Assembly: GCA_943370175.1 (NCBI GenBank)
Contig: CALRPU020000020.1
Location: 1 to 64,000, forward strand
Length of the DNA: 64,000 nt
Origin: Ideonella_A intermedia_A
GTDB lineage: Bacteria > Pseudomonadota > Gammaproteobacteria > Burkholderiales > Burkholderiaceae_C
Reading direction: 5' to 3'
In this document: positions 43,936-52,868 of the stretch, piece after piece
Layout: every line of letters starts with the position of its first letter
Numbering within the stretch: the first letter of the stretch is position 1
Notes under the pieces: generated by a model
What the model saw: only the letters and a program-made list of their open reading frames with translations
The model's database searches: none
Told to the model about the DNA's origin: nothing
Position numbers and translations under genes: made by a program

Positions 43936-44529
43936 TCACGGCGCGAAGGCGCCCGCCTCGGTGACCACGAGGGCCAGTGGCTGGTCGTGGGCGGCCGGCG
44001 TGAAGTCGCCGGGTGCGATCCGGTTGATCGACCACGCCACGCCCACGGCGGTCACCCCCGGGTGGGCCGCCAGCCAGCGGTCGAAGTAACCCGCACCGTA
44101 GCCCAGCCGGAAGCCGTCGTCGGTGTAGCCCACGCAAGGCAGCAGCACCACGTCCGGGTGGGCTGGTGCGCCGGCGCCGGTGGGCAGCCGGCATTCGTCG
44201 ACGGCGGTCGGCGTCTGGCGATCCCAGGCCCGGTACTGCATGGCGCGGTCCTGCTTCAGGCAGAACGGCAAGGCCCAGGGCAGGGACCCCAGCGCCGGCT
44301 GCGCGGCGCAGGCGGGCACTGGGTTAAATTCGCAGCGCATCGGCCAGTACAGGCCCAGGGTCTGCGGCTCCAGTTGCATCAACACCTGCGCCAAGTGGTG
44401 GCCCAGCGCGGCCTCGGCCGCAGCGAAGGTCGGCTGGGTGGCGAAGTGATCGCGGTCGGCCCGCAGTCGGGTGCGCAACGCCGCCCGGTCGGTGCGTGCC
44501 GCGTCGGCAAATGGTGGTTCAGAAGGCAT
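43936..44529 (-). CDS. 5-formyltetrahydrofolate cyclo-ligase family protein (copy 2)
   Basis: 197 aa from the ATG at 44529; an in-frame ATG at 44556 would overlap the divergent transglycosylase start and is less likely. Signature DGFRLGYGAGYFDRWLA, with YWPMRCEFNP near the middle and RAALRTRLRADRDHFA as the N-terminal helix. It is clearly a different sequence from copy 1, so not a recent duplication. It is divergent from the transglycosylase by 12 bases, an arrangement common in Burkholderiales, which makes this copy the better candidate for the ancestral gene (ygfA-like). Confidence 0.87.
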   Translation of the reverse strand: MPSEPPFADAARTDRAALRTRLRADRDHFATQPTFAAAEAALGHHLAQVLMQLEPQTLGLYWPMRCEFNPVPACAAQPALGSLPWALPFCLKQDRAMQYRAWDRQTPTAVDECRLPTGAGAPAHPDVVLLPCVGYTDDGFRLGYGAGYFDRWLAAHPGVTAVGVAWSINRIAPGDFTPAAHDQPLALVVTEAGAFAP

Positions 44530-44541
44530 GGTTGGCAGGGC

Positions 44542-46764
44542 ATGAACGGCAAACAAACAGTGTGCGCGAATTCACCGGCGGTGGCCCCGTCGTTCCCGGC
44601 GACTGCCAGCGTGTCCACCCCGGCGGGCTGGCCGCTGGCAGGGTGGCGGCGCGGCGCAGGCGCCGCCGTGCTCAGCGCGGTCGCCTTGTGGCCCGGCGCC
44701 TGGGCCCAGTCGGCGGGGCCTGGCGCCACCGCGGACCACAACGCCAGCCCCGCCGCCGCCAGCACCCGCATGACGCTGAGCAACGTCAGCGCCGAGCCGA
44801 TCCTGGAAGCCCGCGAAGCCTTCCGCAAACGCGACCGCGTCCGCCTGGCCGCGGCCCGGGCGCAGGCCATGGCCATGCGCCACCCCCTGGCGATGTGGGT
44901 CGACTACTGGGACCTGAACGCCCGCCTGTGGGAGCTGCAGGCGCCCGAGGCCGACGCCTTCCTGGCCCGCTGGCCGAACACCTATGTGGAAGACCGCTTC
45001 CGCAACGACTGGCTGCTGGAACTGGGGCGGCGCCGCGACTGGGCGGCGTTCGCGGTGCACCTGCCCCAGTTCCGCATGCAGGACGACCGCGATGTGGCCT
45101 GCTACGCGCTGTTGCTGCAGCACCTGGCCGGCAAGGACATTCGCGACGCCGCCCGCAGCGCCTGGTTGGCCCAACGCGACGGTGACGAGGGCTGCGCCAC
45201 GCTGGCCGCCACGCTGGTCGAGGCCCGCCAGTTCACCGCGGCCGACCTGTGGACCAAGGCCCGCTTTGCGACCGACAACAACAAGCCCCGCGCCACCCGG
45301 CAGGCCGCCGTCCTGGTCAGCGCCGCCGCGGCCGAGGGGGTCGACGCGCTGTACGAGAACCCGGCCCGCTACCTCGCCCGCAAGGCCAGCGCTGGCACCC
45401 GCGCCGACGCGGAACTGGCCACGCTGGCCCTGATGCGCCTGGCCGCGAACGACCTCGACGCCGCCCAGCAGCTGCTGAACAGCCGTTGGGAAAAGGCCTT
45501 GCCCAGCGACCTGGCCGGCTGGGCCTGGGCGGCGGTGGCCAAGCACACCGCCCTGAAGCTGCAGCCCGAGGCCCCGAGTCTGTACGACCGCGCCGAGCGC
45601 CTGGCCGAGCGCGGCCAACCCCGCCGTGACGCCCGCGAGGCCGTGGCCACCGGCTGGACAGACGAAATGCTTGGCTGGCGCGTGCGCGCCCTGCTGCGCC
45701 AGAACACCGGCACCGACGCCGACCTGCCGCGCTGGGCGCAGGTGCGCCAGACCATCGACGCCCTGAGCCCGAGCGAGCAGAAAGACGGCACCTGGCGCTA
45801 TTGGAAGGCCCGCGCCCTGCAGGTCGACGCGCTGGAGCGCAAAGGCCTGCCGCCCGCGCAGGCCGACGCGCAGATCGCCCAGGCGCGCACGCTGCTGGAG
45901 GCCTTGTCGAACGAGATGCACTTCTACGGCGTGCTGGCCGCGGAGGACCTGGGCCGCAGCGCCCGCCTGCCGCCGGCGCCGGGCCCGTTGACGGCCGAAG
46001 AGCGCGTGGGCGCCGTGCGTCATCCCGGGCTGGAACGCGGCCTGCAGCTGATCGGCATCGGGCTGCGCGGCGAAGGCGTGCGCGAATGGAACTACAGCCT
46101 TCGCGGCATGAACGACCGCGAGTTGCTCGCCGCCGCGCAATGGGCCTGCGACCGCGAGGTCTGGGACCGCTGCATCAACACCAGCGAGCGCAGCACCGCC
46201 GACGTCGACCTGGCGCAGCGCTTTCCCCTGCCCTACCGCCGCGAAGTGGTGGCCCGCACCCGCGAGATCGGCCTGGACGCGGCCTACGTGTACGGCCTGA
46301 TCCGCCAGGAATCGCGCTTCATCATGGACGTGCGGTCCAGCGTCGGCGCCTCCGGCCTGATGCAGGTGATGCCGGCCACCGCGAAGTGGACGGCCAACAA
46401 GATCGGCCTGGCCTACAGCCCCGACATGATCACCGACCGCGACACCAACCTGATGCTGGGCACCAGCTACCTGAAGCTGGTGCTGGACGACCTGGGCGGC
46501 TCGCAGGCGATGGGCGCCGCGGCTTACAACGCCGGCCCCAACCGCCTGCGCCGCTGGCGCGAAGGGCCGCGCCTGGACCCGGTGGTGTGGGCCGAGAACA
46601 TCCCCTTCAACGAGACCCGCGACTACGTGAAAAAAGTGCTGACCAACGCCCTGTACTACGCCGCTCGCCTGGGCAACGGCGAGCCCGGCTCGCTGCGCGC
46701 ACGGCTGGGCCAGGCCATCGGCCCGCGTGACGCCTCGGCCCCGCCGGCCAAGGAGCTGCCATGA
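44542..46764 (+). CDS. slt: Soluble lytic murein transglycosylase
   Basis: 740 aa, exported by a signal peptide with an unusually long N-region (ends about WAQS, residue 56). It cleaves peptidoglycan glycan strands with 1,6-anhydro-MurNAc formation. A long alpha-helical superhelix (about 75-545) precedes the SLT domain (about 565-715): catalytic Glu in LIRQESRFIMD, then GASGLMQVMPATA and AAYNAGPNRLRRW. Ends with the ATG of the next gene overlapping (ATGA). Confidence 0.93.
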   Translation: MNGKQTVCANSPAVAPSFPATASVSTPAGWPLAGWRRGAGAAVLSAVALWPGAWAQSAGPGATADHNASPAAASTRMTLSNVSAEPILEAREAFRKRDRVRLAAARAQAMAMRHPLAMWVDYWDLNARLWELQAPEADAFLARWPNTYVEDRFRNDWLLELGRRRDWAAFAVHLPQFRMQDDRDVACYALLLQHLAGKDIRDAARSAWLAQRDGDEGCATLAATLVEARQFTAADLWTKARFATDNNKPRATRQAAVLVSAAAAEGVDALYENPARYLARKASAGTRADAELATLALMRLAANDLDAAQQLLNSRWEKALPSDLAGWAWAAVAKHTALKLQPEAPSLYDRAERLAERGQPRRDAREAVATGWTDEMLGWRVRALLRQNTGTDADLPRWAQVRQTIDALSPSEQKDGTWRYWKARALQVDALERKGLPPAQADAQIAQARTLLEALSNEMHFYGVLAAEDLGRSARLPPAPGPLTAEERVGAVRHPGLERGLQLIGIGLRGEGVREWNYSLRGMNDRELLAAAQWACDREVWDRCINTSERSTADVDLAQRFPLPYRREVVARTREIGLDAAYVYGLIRQESRFIMDVRSSVGASGLMQVMPATAKWTANKIGLAYSPDMITDRDTNLMLGTSYLKLVLDDLGGSQAMGAAAYNAGPNRLRRWREGPRLDPVVWAENIPFNETRDYVKKVLTNALYYAARLGNGEPGSLRARLGQAIGPRDASAPPAKELP

Positions 46765-47771
46765 GCACGACGGGCCGCGCCCGGCTGGGGGCCGGTGCCC
46801 GCCCCGAGCGCATCCTGGTGCTCGGCGGCACCGGCTTCGTGGGCAGCAGCGTGTGCGAGAAGCTGGTCGAGCGCAGCGGCGGCGCGGCCGGCGTCATCAC
46901 CGTGCCGAGCCGCCGCCCGCAGCGCGCACTGCACCTGCGCCCGCTGCCCACGCTCGAACTGCCGGTGGGGCGGCTCGACGACGATGCCGCGCTGAACGCC
47001 TTGGTGGCCGGCCACGACGCCGTCATCCACTTGGTGGCGGTGTTGCACGGCAGCGAGCAGCGCTTCCAGGCGGTGCACGCCGACCTGCCGCGCCGACTGG
47101 CCGCCGCCTGCGTCGCGCAGGGCGTGCGCCGGGTGGTGCACGTCAGCGCGCTGGGCGTGGCGGCCAACGCCCCGTCGGCCTACCTGCGCTCCAAAGCGGC
47201 CGGCGAGGCCGCGCTGAAAGCCGCCGACCTCGACCTGACGATCCTGCGCCCCTCGGTCATCTTCGGCGAGCGCGACCGCTTCATCAACGTCTTCGCCGAC
47301 CTGCTTGCCATCGCACCGCTGGTGCCGCTGGCCGGCAGCAACGCGCGGTTCCAACCGGTGTGGGTGGACGACGTGGCCCGCGCCATCGTGGCCTGCCTGG
47401 ACCGGCCCGACAGCATCGGCCAGACCATCGAATGCGCCGGACCGGACGTCTACACGCTGGGCCAACTGGTCACGCTGGCCGGGCGGTGGGCGGGGCACGA
47501 GCGCCCGGTGTTTCCCCTGCCCGACGCGCTGGGCCGCCTGCAGGCCATGGCGATGGAGATCATGCCGGGTGAGCCGCTGATGTCGCGCGACAACCTCCTG
47601 TCGATGCGCGTGCCCAACATGGCGAGCGGCCAGTTGCCGGGGCTCGAGTGGCTGGGCATCACCGCGGCCGACATCCGCAGCGTCATGCCCGACTGGCTGA
47701 GCCAGCGTCGGGGTCCGGCCCGGCTGAACCGCCTGCGGGCGCCGGGGCGGGTCTGGGGCCGCCGCGACTGA
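46761..47771 (+). CDS. NDUFA9-like NAD(P)-binding protein
   Basis: 336 aa. Atypical short-chain dehydrogenase/reductase with the Rossmann motif LVLGGTGFVGSSVCEKL. HVSALGVAANAPSAYLRSKAAGE replaces the usual Tyr/Lys site with S..Y...K, as in relatives of mitochondrial complex I subunit NDUFA9; ILRPSVIFGERDRFIN follows. Bacterial members are often annotated 'complex I NDUFA9 subunit family', but catalytic function is unknown. Coupled to slt by ATGA overlap. Confidence 0.85.
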   Translation: MSTTGRARLGAGARPERILVLGGTGFVGSSVCEKLVERSGGAAGVITVPSRRPQRALHLRPLPTLELPVGRLDDDAALNALVAGHDAVIHLVAVLHGSEQRFQAVHADLPRRLAAACVAQGVRRVVHVSALGVAANAPSAYLRSKAAGEAALKAADLDLTILRPSVIFGERDRFINVFADLLAIAPLVPLAGSNARFQPVWVDDVARAIVACLDRPDSIGQTIECAGPDVYTLGQLVTLAGRWAGHERPVFPLPDALGRLQAMAMEIMPGEPLMSRDNLLSMRVPNMASGQLPGLEWLGITAADIRSVMPDWLSQRRGPARLNRLRAPGRVWGRRD

Positions 47772-47877
47772 GCCGCCACCCGCCGGCGCATCAAGCCCAT
47801 GCGGCATCCTCATCAACGCAGGGGTCGCCGCTGGATAGCATGGCAGCCCCGTCACCCTGCACGAAGGACCCGCCGCC

Positions 47878-48585
47878 ATGGCCCTCCAACTGACGATCGG
47901 CAACAAGAACTACAGCTCCTGGTCGATGCGCCCCTGGGTGCTGCTGACCCAGGCCGGCATCGCCTTTGAGGAGCGTGTGCTGCGCTTTGACGCCTTCACC
48001 CCCGACTCGGCCTTCAAATCCGCCATCGGCCAGCTCAGCCCGGTGGGCAAGGTGCCGGTGCTGCAGGACGGTGAGCTCGTGGTGTGGGACACGCTGGCGA
48101 TTGCCGAGTACGTGGCCGAACGCTTTCCCGAGCACCGCCTGTGGCCCGCCGATGCCGCCGCCCGTGCCCGCGCCCGCAGCGTGTGCGCCGAGATGCACAG
48201 CGGCTTCGGCGCGCTGCGCAGCCACTGCCCGATGAACATCGAGGCCCTGCTGCCCGAGGTGGGCGCGCGCGTGCTGCGCGAGCAGCCCGGCGTGGCCAGC
48301 GACCTGCAGCGCATCACCACGATGTGGCGCGAGCTGCTGCAGGCCCACGGCGGGCCGATGCTGTTCGGCCACTTCGGCATCGCCGACGCCTACTTCGCGC
48401 CGGTCGTGATGCGGCTGCGCACTTACGCGCTGCCCGTGCCGCCGGCGGTTGCCGCGTACATGGACCGCGTCGAGGCCCTGCCGGGCGTGGCCGCGTGGAT
48501 CGCACAGGCGCGGGCCGAGAACGACTTCCGCGACTTCGAGGAGCCGTACCGCGCCAGCCCCGCCGAGTCGCGCCGCTGGCCTTGA
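47878..48585 (+). CDS. Glutathione S-transferase family protein
   Basis: 235 aa. Thioredoxin-like N-terminal domain (NKNYSSWSMRPWVLLTQAG) with a Ser in the glutathione-activating region, the cis-Pro motif GKVPVLQDGELVVWDTLAIAEY, and an all-helical C-terminal domain. Substrate unknown. It starts after AAGGACCCGCCGCC. The 106-base gap before it contains no gene. Confidence 0.87.
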   Translation: MALQLTIGNKNYSSWSMRPWVLLTQAGIAFEERVLRFDAFTPDSAFKSAIGQLSPVGKVPVLQDGELVVWDTLAIAEYVAERFPEHRLWPADAAARARARSVCAEMHSGFGALRSHCPMNIEALLPEVGARVLREQPGVASDLQRITTMWRELLQAHGGPMLFGHFGIADAYFAPVVMRLRTYALPVPPAVAAYMDRVEALPGVAAWIAQARAENDFRDFEEPYRASPAESRRWP

Positions 48586-48599
48586 GCCCTGAGGCACGC

Positions 48600-48624
48600 C
48601 CTCACCAACGCCCTCACCAACGCC
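48600..48624. repeat. Short tandem repeat before cca
   Basis: CCTCACCAACGC occurs twice in tandem (12-base unit), followed by CC and an ATG in another frame. It sits in the 72-base GST-cca gap and has no clear function. Confidence 0.4.
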
Positions 48625-48657
48625 CATGCCAACCGCCCACGCCCTGACCGCCAAGCC

Positions 48658-49899
48658 ATGAAACGCTACCTGGTTGGCGGTGCGGTGCGCGACGCCCTGC
48701 TGGGCCTGCCGGTCAGCGACCGCGACTGGGTGGTGGTGGGCGCCACACCGACGCAGTTGGTCGATGCCGGTTACTTGCCGGTGGGCAAGGACTTTCCGGT
48801 CTTCCTGGACCCGCACACCCACGACGAAGTCGCCCTGGCGCGCACCGAACGCAAGACCGCGCCCGGCTACCACGGCTTCGCCTTTCACGCCGCGCCCGAC
48901 GTCACGCTGGAAGACGACCTGCGCCGCCGCGACCTGACCATCAACGCCATCGCCCAGGCCGAAGACGGCACTTTGATCGACCCCTGGGGCGGCCAGCGCG
49001 ACCTGCATGCCAGGGTGCTGCGCCACGTGTCCGACGCCTTCGCGGAGGACCCGGTTCGCATCCTTCGGCTGGCCCGCTTCGCCGCGCGCTTCCATGACTT
49101 CACGGTCGCCCCCGAGACCCTGGCCCTGATGCGGCAGATGGTCGACGCGGGCGAGGTCGACGCGCTGGTGGCCGAGCGGGTGTGGCAGGAACTGTCGCGC
49201 GGGCTGATGGAAGCGCGCCCGTCGCGCATGGTCGAGCTGCTGCGCGAGGCGGGCGCGCTGCGGCGCCTGCTGCCCGAGGTGGCCGCGCTGTGGGGCGTGC
49301 CCCAGCCCCCCGCGCACCACCCGGAAGTCGACACCGGCGTGCACCTGATGATGGTGCTGGACACCGCCGCGCGGCTTCAGGCCCCGCTGGCGGTGCGCTA
49401 CGCCTGCCTGGGCCACGACCTGGGCAAGGGCACGACGCCGGCCGACGTGCTGCCGCGCCACATCGGCCACGAGGTGCGCAGCGAGCGGCTGGTGCGGGCG
49501 GTGAGCGAGCGCCTGAAGGTGCCCCTCGACTGCCGCGAACTGGCCGAACTGGTGGCCCGCGAGCACGGCAACATCCACCGCAGCGGCGAGTTCGGCCCCG
49601 CCGCCCTGCTGCGCCTGCTGGAACGCTGCGACGCCCTGCGCCGCGCCGAGCGTTTCAGCCAGGCCCTGCTGGCCTGTGAGTGCGACGCCCGCGGCCGGTT
49701 GGGCCTGGAAGACCGCCCCTACCCCCAACGCGGACGCCTGGAACGCGTGCGCGCCGTGGCGGCCACCGTGGACACCGCCGCGATCGCCGCCCGCGCCGCG
49801 GCCGACGGCCTGCGTGGGCCGGCCATCGGCGAGAAGATCCACGAGGCCCGCGCCAACGCCATTGCAGGCTTGATCAGCGGGCTCGATCAGGGGGCCTGA
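48658..49899 (+). CDS. cca: Multifunctional CCA tRNA nucleotidyltransferase
   Basis: 413 aa. It adds or repairs the 3' CCA of tRNAs. The nucleotidyltransferase head has YLVGGAVRDALLGLPVSDRD with the metal-binding D-x-D, and RRRDLTINAIA. The C-terminal part contains an HD phosphohydrolase domain (CLGHDLGKGTTP), giving the 2'-phosphatase/phosphodiesterase functions of the bacterial class-II multifunctional form. Confidence 0.95.
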   Translation: MKRYLVGGAVRDALLGLPVSDRDWVVVGATPTQLVDAGYLPVGKDFPVFLDPHTHDEVALARTERKTAPGYHGFAFHAAPDVTLEDDLRRRDLTINAIAQAEDGTLIDPWGGQRDLHARVLRHVSDAFAEDPVRILRLARFAARFHDFTVAPETLALMRQMVDAGEVDALVAERVWQELSRGLMEARPSRMVELLREAGALRRLLPEVAALWGVPQPPAHHPEVDTGVHLMMVLDTAARLQAPLAVRYACLGHDLGKGTTPADVLPRHIGHEVRSERLVRAVSERLKVPLDCRELAELVAREHGNIHRSGEFGPAALLRLLERCDALRRAERFSQALLACECDARGRLGLEDRPYPQRGRLERVRAVAATVDTAAIAARAAADGLRGPAIGEKIHEARANAIAGLISGLDQGA

Positions 49900-49995
49900 C
49901 CGACGCGGGAGTTTGTCCGCTTGATGGACCCCCAACGCACAGAAAGAGTTGAACGACGACGCGCGCGGCAGCCCGGCAAAGCCGCCGGTTCGGTC

Positions 49996-50703
49996 TCACC
50001 CCACGACGGCCTGGTAGGCCTGACGTTCTCTCTTTCGCCAAATGCGGCGCATGAAGGTGGTGATGACGTTTCGCTGGTCGTCCGGAATCAGCTGCTGGTT
50101 GAAAACGCGTTCGTCGCCAAGCTTTTGCCCGTTTTCGTAAGCATCTGTTCTGTCCATCATGCGGACCTGGTGTTGATTGGCGTGCGCCAGATCGGCCACA
50201 AAAACCGCAACATAGTCGTTCCAGATCCCCCCTAACTTCTTGCCCGTGAAAGATTCGAGAAGCGCTGGGTTCTTGCCGTTGTGCTTTGCCCAGGTCACCA
50301 GCGCCCGCCCGCTGTCGGGATAGAAACGCCAACAGTCGACCGGGTAGCGGTGGAAATCCCCGTTGCTGGGCGCGTTCAAGTAAAGCAATCCGTTTGGCTT
50401 GAGCATGCGAATCACGTCAAGGAACAACAGCCAGAACATTTCTGAATGTTCGAAGCACGAGTTGCTGACGATGATGTCAAACGTCTGGTCGGGAAATGGA
50501 AGGTGGTAGGGGTCGCTGATGATCACATCCACGCCCTTGCCCTCCACAAAGTCGGCTCCCGTATACGCCAGGTGTTTGGGCGCAACGTCGCGGATCGAAC
50601 CGTTGACGTCCTGCGAGCCGATTTCAAGAATCTTGCCACCCGCGAAATTGCTCGCGTAGGTTTCAAAGAACAGCTTGGCGTTGTACATCGCGCTGGGATG
50701 CAT
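49996..50703 (-). CDS. Class I SAM-dependent methyltransferase, AT-rich and probably acquired
   Basis: 235 aa from the ATG at 50703, with AAGGAG six bases before it; an in-frame ATG at 50730 is less likely. SAM motif I is GGKILEIGSQDVNGSIRD; then GKGVDVIISDPYHLPF and DIIVSNSCFEHSEMFW mark a methyltransferase-11-type fold. The C-terminal 90 residues are specific and Gln/Arg-rich. Two 60-base lines inside the gene are 57% and 48% GC, against 73% in a line of the neighbouring cca, so the gene looks recently acquired. No mobile-element remnants flank it. Substrate unknown; glycan- or small-molecule-modifying relatives are common. Confidence 0.8.
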   Translation of the reverse strand: MHPSAMYNAKLFFETYASNFAGGKILEIGSQDVNGSIRDVAPKHLAYTGADFVEGKGVDVIISDPYHLPFPDQTFDIIVSNSCFEHSEMFWLLFLDVIRMLKPNGLLYLNAPSNGDFHRYPVDCWRFYPDSGRALVTWAKHNGKNPALLESFTGKKLGGIWNDYVAVFVADLAHANQHQVRMMDRTDAYENGQKLGDERVFNQQLIPDDQRNVITTFMRRIWRKRERQAYQAVVG

Positions 50704-50730
50704 GAACTCTCCTTGTAGACAGGGTGGCAC

Positions 50731-50925
50731 TCAGAAGAACTTGGTGATCGCCATCGCCAGCATGCTCAGCACCACCGTGCTGGTCAAGGGCAGGAAGAAC
50801 TCGCGCCCGAACAGGCGAAAGCGGAAATCGCCGGGCAGCTTGCCCAGGCCGATCTTTTCCAGCCAGCGGCTCAGGCCATTGAAGATCAACAGCGTCAGCA
50901 GGATGACGATCAGCCAGCGGATCAC
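50731..50925 (-). CDS. DUF2905 small membrane protein
   Basis: 64 aa from the GTG at 50925, whose GTGA overlaps the midA stop. Two membrane helices (IRWLIVILLTLLIFNGL and LTSTVVLSMLAMAITKFF) flank the family's conserved loop LEKIGLGKLPGDFRF. Function unknown. Any longer upstream frame overlaps midA and is not coding. The usual DUF2905-midA neighbourhood supports the call. Confidence 0.85.
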   Translation of the reverse strand: MIRWLIVILLTLLIFNGLSRWLEKIGLGKLPGDFRFRLFGREFFLPLTSTVVLSMLAMAITKFF

Positions 50926-52052
50926 AGGCGGTGGCTCCGGTCGCCATGGGCAAAGCCGAGCGCGTTGACGGTGAAGTCGGGCGGTGCGGCGCGGGCGAAG
51001 CCGATCACCTTGAACAGCTCGCCCATCTCGTGCTCGGTGACCAGCTTCTGCGCGTTCGCGCGCTCGCGCAGGTCGGCGGCGTCCAACAGCTCGGCGATGC
51101 CGCAGTTGAACAGGAAGCGCGCCTGCGAGGTGTAGCCCAGCACATCGAGGCCCGCGTCCTGGCCGGCCAGCGCGATGCCGGTGAAGTCGACGTGGGCGGT
51201 GATGTCCTTGTCGCCGACGTCGCTCAGCGGGTCGGCGTCGGCGCGGTGGCCGCGGTGGCACATCAGCGTGCCGCCGTGGCGTTGCGGGTGGTAGTACTCG
51301 GCCTCGGGGAAGCCGTAGTCGATGAAGAAGGCCGCGCCGCGCTGCAGCCGCTCGGCCAGTGTGCGCACGAAGGCCTGGGCCTGCGGGTGGATCTCGGTGG
51401 TGCTGCCAGGCGGCCAGCCGTCCGTCAACGGCGGGCGCAGCGCGGTGGGGCGGTCGGCCCAGGTGAAGCGGCCGCCGTGCCAGGCCACCCCACGCTCGTG
51501 CCAGCCGTGGCCGTCGAAGTGCAGCAGCTGCACCGGCATCGCGTCCAGCACCTCGTTGCCCACCACCACCGCCTGCAGGGCCTCGGGCCAGGCGTCGGCC
51601 CAGCGCACGCGCTCGCCCAGCGGGGCCAGGCGCTCGCGTTGGCGGGCGCGCAGGTGCGCCGACAGCTCGACGATGGTGTAGCGGCGCGGGCCGGCGCCGA
51701 GCGCGTCCAGCGCGGTGATCAGTTGCAGCGCCAGGGCGCCCGACCCCGCGCCAAATTCGACCACCTCGTCCACACCACAGGCCGCCATGGCCTGCGCCAC
51801 CTGCCGCGCCAGCGCGCGGCCGAACAGCGGGGACAACTCGGGCGCGGTCACGAAGTCGCTGCCGGATTGCGGCATCAGGCCGAACTTCAGGCTGTCGCGG
51901 GCGTAATAGCCCAGCCCGGGTTCGTAAAGCGCCATTGCCATGAAGCGGTCAAAGGGCAACCAGCCGCCATGCTGCGCGATGGCGTGCGCGATGGCCTCGG
52001 CCAGCGGGGCGAAAGGGGCCGCCGATACACTGCCGGCTTCGTTGTGCTGCAT
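50922..52052 (-). CDS. MidA/NDUFAF7-family SAM-dependent methyltransferase
   Basis: 376 aa. PFDRFMAMALYEPGLGYY and GSDFVTAPELSPLFG are the family's opening motifs; the SAM site is EFGAGSGALALQLI. Mitochondrial NDUFAF7 methylates an arginine of a complex I subunit during assembly; the bacterial target is not known. A TACAAT hexamer (52059-52064) lies six bases before the ATG. It is divergent from the pteridine reductase gene by 18 bases. Confidence 0.9.
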   Translation of the reverse strand: MQHNEAGSVSAAPFAPLAEAIAHAIAQHGGWLPFDRFMAMALYEPGLGYYARDSLKFGLMPQSGSDFVTAPELSPLFGRALARQVAQAMAACGVDEVVEFGAGSGALALQLITALDALGAGPRRYTIVELSAHLRARQRERLAPLGERVRWADAWPEALQAVVVGNEVLDAMPVQLLHFDGHGWHERGVAWHGGRFTWADRPTALRPPLTDGWPPGSTTEIHPQAQAFVRTLAERLQRGAAFFIDYGFPEAEYYHPQRHGGTLMCHRGHRADADPLSDVGDKDITAHVDFTGIALAGQDAGLDVLGYTSQARFLFNCGIAELLDAADLRERANAQKLVTEHEMGELFKVIGFARAAPPDFTVNALGFAHGDRSHRL

Positions 52053-52058
52053 CGTCGG

Positions 52059-52064
52059 ATTGTA
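52059..52064 (-). promoter_or_regulatory. Candidate -10 (TACAAT) of midA
   Basis: Minus-strand TACAAT, six bases before the midA ATG, inside the 18-base gap to the divergent reductase gene. The -35 would fall within that neighbour's first codons. Confidence 0.4.
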
Positions 52065-52070
52065 GGAAGC

Positions 52071-52868
52071 ATGTCATCTCGCCCCGTGGTTCTGGTCACC
52101 GGCGCCGCGCGCCGCATCGGGCGCGCCATCGCGCTGGAGCTGGCCGCGGCGGGCTACGGCATCGCGCTGCACCACCGCGGGCACGCCCCCGCGTCCACCG
52201 ACGAGGCCGAGGCAACGGCCGACGAACTCCGCGCCGCCGGCCGCGCGCACGGCATCGAGGTGCACACCGTGGCCGCCGACCTGGCCGACGAGGCGGCCTG
52301 CCGCGCGCTGGTGCCCGCCGTGGTGGCGCGGTTCAAGCGGCTGGACGCCATCGTCAACAACGCCTCGGCCTTCGAGTACGACAACCTCGCCAGCTTCGGC
52401 CACGCCGCGATGGACCGCCACTGGCGCGCCAACACCGCGCCGGCCGTGCTGCTGACCCAGGCGCTGCACGCGCACCTGCGCGGTTGCACCGAAGTGGGCT
52501 GTGTGGTCAACATCAGCGACCAGAAGCTGTGGAATCCCAACCCGGACTACTTGTCGTACACGCTGTCGAAGGCCGCGCTGGAAAGCGCCACCGTGATGCT
52601 CGCCCAGGCCTGCGCGCCCACGCTGCGCGTGGTCGGCATCGCCCCGGGGGTGACGCTGCCGTCGGGACCAATGACCGAGCAGGAATTCGGCGGCGCCCAC
52701 ACGATGACGCCGCTGGGCCGGTCGTCCACGCCCACCGACATCGCGCGCAGCGTGCGCTTTCTGATCGAATCGCCGGCCATCACCGGCACCACCTTGCTGG
52801 TCGACGGCGGCCAGCACCTGCAGGCGCAAGCGCGCGACGTGATGTTCCTCAACAACCCCGAACGATGA
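52071..52868 (+). CDS. Pteridine reductase-type short-chain dehydrogenase
   Basis: 265 aa, with AGGAAGC before the ATG. The cofactor motif TGAARRIGRAIA has the Arg of the TGxxxRxG signature that marks pteridine reductases (PTR1, FolM) rather than ordinary TGxxxGxG SDRs. The catalytic YxxxK is YTLSK, and NNASAFEYD is conserved. It is coupled by ATGA to folB, so reduction of a dihydropterin or dihydrofolate is the best guess. Confidence 0.85.
   Translation: MSSRPVVLVTGAARRIGRAIALELAAAGYGIALHHRGHAPASTDEAEATADELRAAGRAHGIEVHTVAADLADEAACRALVPAVVARFKRLDAIVNNASAFEYDNLASFGHAAMDRHWRANTAPAVLLTQALHAHLRGCTEVGCVVNISDQKLWNPNPDYLSYTLSKAALESATVMLAQACAPTLRVVGIAPGVTLPSGPMTEQEFGGAHTMTPLGRSSTPTDIARSVRFLIESPAITGTTLLVDGGQHLQAQARDVMFLNNPER

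Noticed and set aside
47791..49935. A 714-codon minus-strand frame opposite GST and cca
   Set aside because: Composition is that of an antisense shadow; both + strand genes are conserved enzymes.
49900..50730. Prophage or insertion-sequence remnant around the AT-rich methyltransferase
   Set aside because: No integrase, transposase, terminal repeats or attachment-site duplication is visible; only base composition is unusual.
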